From Nocardioides rotundus (GTDB lineage: Bacteria > Actinomycetota > Actinomycetes > Propionibacteriales > Nocardioidaceae): 64,000 bases of DNA. A program made the translations under genes and the position numbers. The notes under the pieces are model-generated. The model worked only from the letters and a program-made list of their open reading frames with translations. It made no database searches and was not told the origin of the DNA. Positions 62,816 through 64,000 of this stretch are shown in pieces. Every line of letters starts with the position of its first letter. The first letter of the stretch is position 1. Location of the stretch: the NCBI RefSeq assembly GCF_019931675.1, contig NZ_CP082922.1, forward strand, positions 3,487,001 to 3,551,000, given 5' to 3'.

Positions 62816-64000
62816 AGCTCCCCACCGCCGTCACCCGCCGACTCCCGACCCCTCCGCTGCCGGAGGAGGCGGTCGAGCTGCTCGACGACCCGCGCTTCGG
62901 CAAGCTGCTGGCCGAGCAGGCCGCCGAACAGGACCGCAGCGAGGCCGACGTGCGCGCCGAGGCGGCGTCGTACCTCACCGAGATGTCCGCCGCGCACGAC
63001 AAGCGCACGACGCAGGGCTGGGCCCGGCTGGGCGAGTGGTTCATGCGCGCCTACGACGTGCTGGTCGATGAGGACCAGCTCGCCGCGCTGCGCAAGCTCG
63101 ACCGCACGCACAGCCTGGCGTTCGCGTTCAGCCACCGCTCCTACCTCGACGGCTTCGTGGTGCCGAACGTGCTGAGCGCTCGTCGCTTCTCCCCCACCTT
63201 CACCTTCGGCGGGGCCAACCTCGACCTTCCGGTGATCGGCACCGTCGCCAGCCGCACGGGCGTCATCTTCATCCGCCGCAAGACCACGGACCTGCCGGTC
63301 TACCGGCTCACGCTGCGCTCCTACATCCGCCAGCTGGTGCGGCACCGGCGCAACGTCGCCTGGTCGATCGAGGGCGGGCGGACCCGCACCGGCAAGCTGC
63401 GGCCGCCGGTGCACGGGATCTTGAAGTACCTCACCGAGACCGTCGAGGGCGCGGACGCCCCGGACGTGCAGATCGTGCCGGTCTCGGTGGTCTACGACCA
63501 GCTGCACGAGGTCGCCGCGATGACCGAGGAGGCCCGCGGCGCACGGAAGAACCCCGAGGACTGGCGCTGGCTGCTGCGTTTCGCGCGACTCCAGCGCGAC
63601 CGGCTGGGCCGCGCCTACCTCACCACGGGCGAGCCGTTCTCCCTGCGCGACCGGATGGCCGAGCTGGAGGAGGCCGGAATCACCGAGCATCAGGCCGTCG
63701 AGCGGGTGGCCCTGGACATCTCGCACCGGCTCAACCAGGCCACCCCGGTGACGGTCACCGCGATCGTCTCGCTCGCGTTGCTGGGCGCGGACCGGGCGCT
63801 GACCATGGACGAGGTGCTGGCGACCGTCGAGCCGCTGGCCGCCTACATCGACTCCCGCGAGTGGCCGGTCGCCGGGGCCGCGAACCTGCAGGACCGCTCC
63901 ACCGTGCGCCGCGCCCTGCAGGAGCTGGTGCGCAGCGGGGTGCTCACCGTCTATGACCGCGGCACCGAGCCGGTCTGGCGGATCGGCGAGGACCAGCACC
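62812..64000 (+). CDS. plsB: Glycerol-3-phosphate 1-O-acyltransferase (PlsB-like), 3' truncated by the window
   Basis: About 396 residues visible; the frame continues past the window. HRSYLDG (His109 to Asp114) is the catalytic HX4D motif, and SIEGGRTRTGKL is the substrate-binding block typical of PlsB. It transfers an acyl chain to glycerol-3-phosphate, the first step toward phospholipid and triacylglycerol. ATG 62812 overlaps the WS/DGAT stop (ATGA), so an acylation pair for storage-lipid synthesis is likely. The product is soluble or membrane-associated; no helices are obvious in the visible part. Confidence 0.92.
   Translation, partial: MKLPTAVTRRLPTPPLPEEAVELLDDPRFGKLLAEQAAEQDRSEADVRAEAASYLTEMSAAHDKRTTQGWARLGEWFMRAYDVLVDEDQLAALRKLDRTHSLAFAFSHRSYLDGFVVPNVLSARRFSPTFTFGGANLDLPVIGTVASRTGVIFIRRKTTDLPVYRLTLRSYIRQLVRHRRNVAWSIEGGRTRTGKLRPPVHGILKYLTETVEGADAPDVQIVPVSVVYDQLHEVAAMTEEARGARKNPEDWRWLLRFARLQRDRLGRAYLTTGEPFSLRDRMAELEEAGITEHQAVERVALDISHRLNQATPVTVTAIVSLALLGADRALTMDEVLATVEPLAAYIDSREWPVAGAANLQDRSTVRRALQELVRSGVLTVYDRGTEPVWRIGEDQH

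Noticed and set aside
62596..63999. Long minus-strand open frame opposite the PlsB-like gene
   Set aside because: The plus strand encodes an unmistakable acyltransferase with HX4D; the minus product has no motif and the composition of a shadow.

Overview
The window is a high-GC actinobacterial chromosome segment. WhiB, Crp, ArsA-pair and MarP genes, frequent GTG starts, dense ATGA/GTGA stop-start overlaps and many apparently leaderless genes point to the Propionibacteriales, most likely a Nocardioides-like organism. The genus is inferred from style and recalled gene orders, not from a search.

Layout. 0-4.4 kb: acetate uptake and activation (ActP-type symporter, acetyl-CoA synthetase) and a paired SMR exporter. 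4.4-7.7 kb: a palindromic repeat patch, a DUF4331 protein, NhaA and a holin-X-like membrane protein. 8.1-26.5 kb: a backbone resembling the mycobacterial Rv3669-Rv3683 order: marP, Nudix, TlpA-like lipoprotein and nth in one tightly overlapping operon, divergent crp, then MBL hydrolase, ridA and DUF4177, two ArsA ATPases, whiB4, ponA2 and a metallophosphoesterase. It is interrupted by an ECF sigma pair, a second Nudix gene, an MFS exporter and scoAB. 26.6-33.9 kb: tRNA-Pro, asd-lysC, DUF5063, recR-ybaB-dnaX and the SRP RNA. 33.9-40.1 kb: tRNA-Ser(GGA) and a stripped-down type VII secretion locus (EccB-like stub, EccD, two WXG100 proteins, EccC). 40.1-50.3 kb: HerA-like ATPase, LytR_C protein, K+/H+ antiporter, a MoxR/VWA pair, GNAT, an epimerase-like protein, and a TetR-controlled SDR/NTF2 pair. 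50.5-60.9 kb: an accessory island with visibly lower GC at third codon positions. 61-64 kb: tRNA-Ser(CGA), a WS/DGAT acyltransferase with a lysine-rich tail, and a PlsB-like acyltransferase cut by the window end.

The most interesting region is the island. One minus-strand transcription unit runs: type III modification methylase, type III restriction helicase-nuclease, an S-4TM pore-forming effector, and two consecutive SMODS/CD-NTase-like nucleotidyltransferases. The methylase, helicase and effector genes overlap by 4 bases, and the two nucleotidyltransferases also overlap by 4 bases. This looks like a type III restriction system physically fused to a CBASS-like nucleotide-signalling suicide module with two cyclases.

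A second unusual signal is a 21-bp (7-codon) repeat that forms arrays inside at least three unrelated genes without breaking frame (Nudix 16.2 kb, membrane protein 26.8 kb, VWA protein 45.5 kb) and between two genes at 18.5 kb. Two of the in-gene arrays pivot on an identical perfect palindrome. It behaves like a protein-tolerated palindromic element. A separate repeat family built on GGTCGAG...CTCGACC motifs lies between genes at 4.4 and 47.5 kb.
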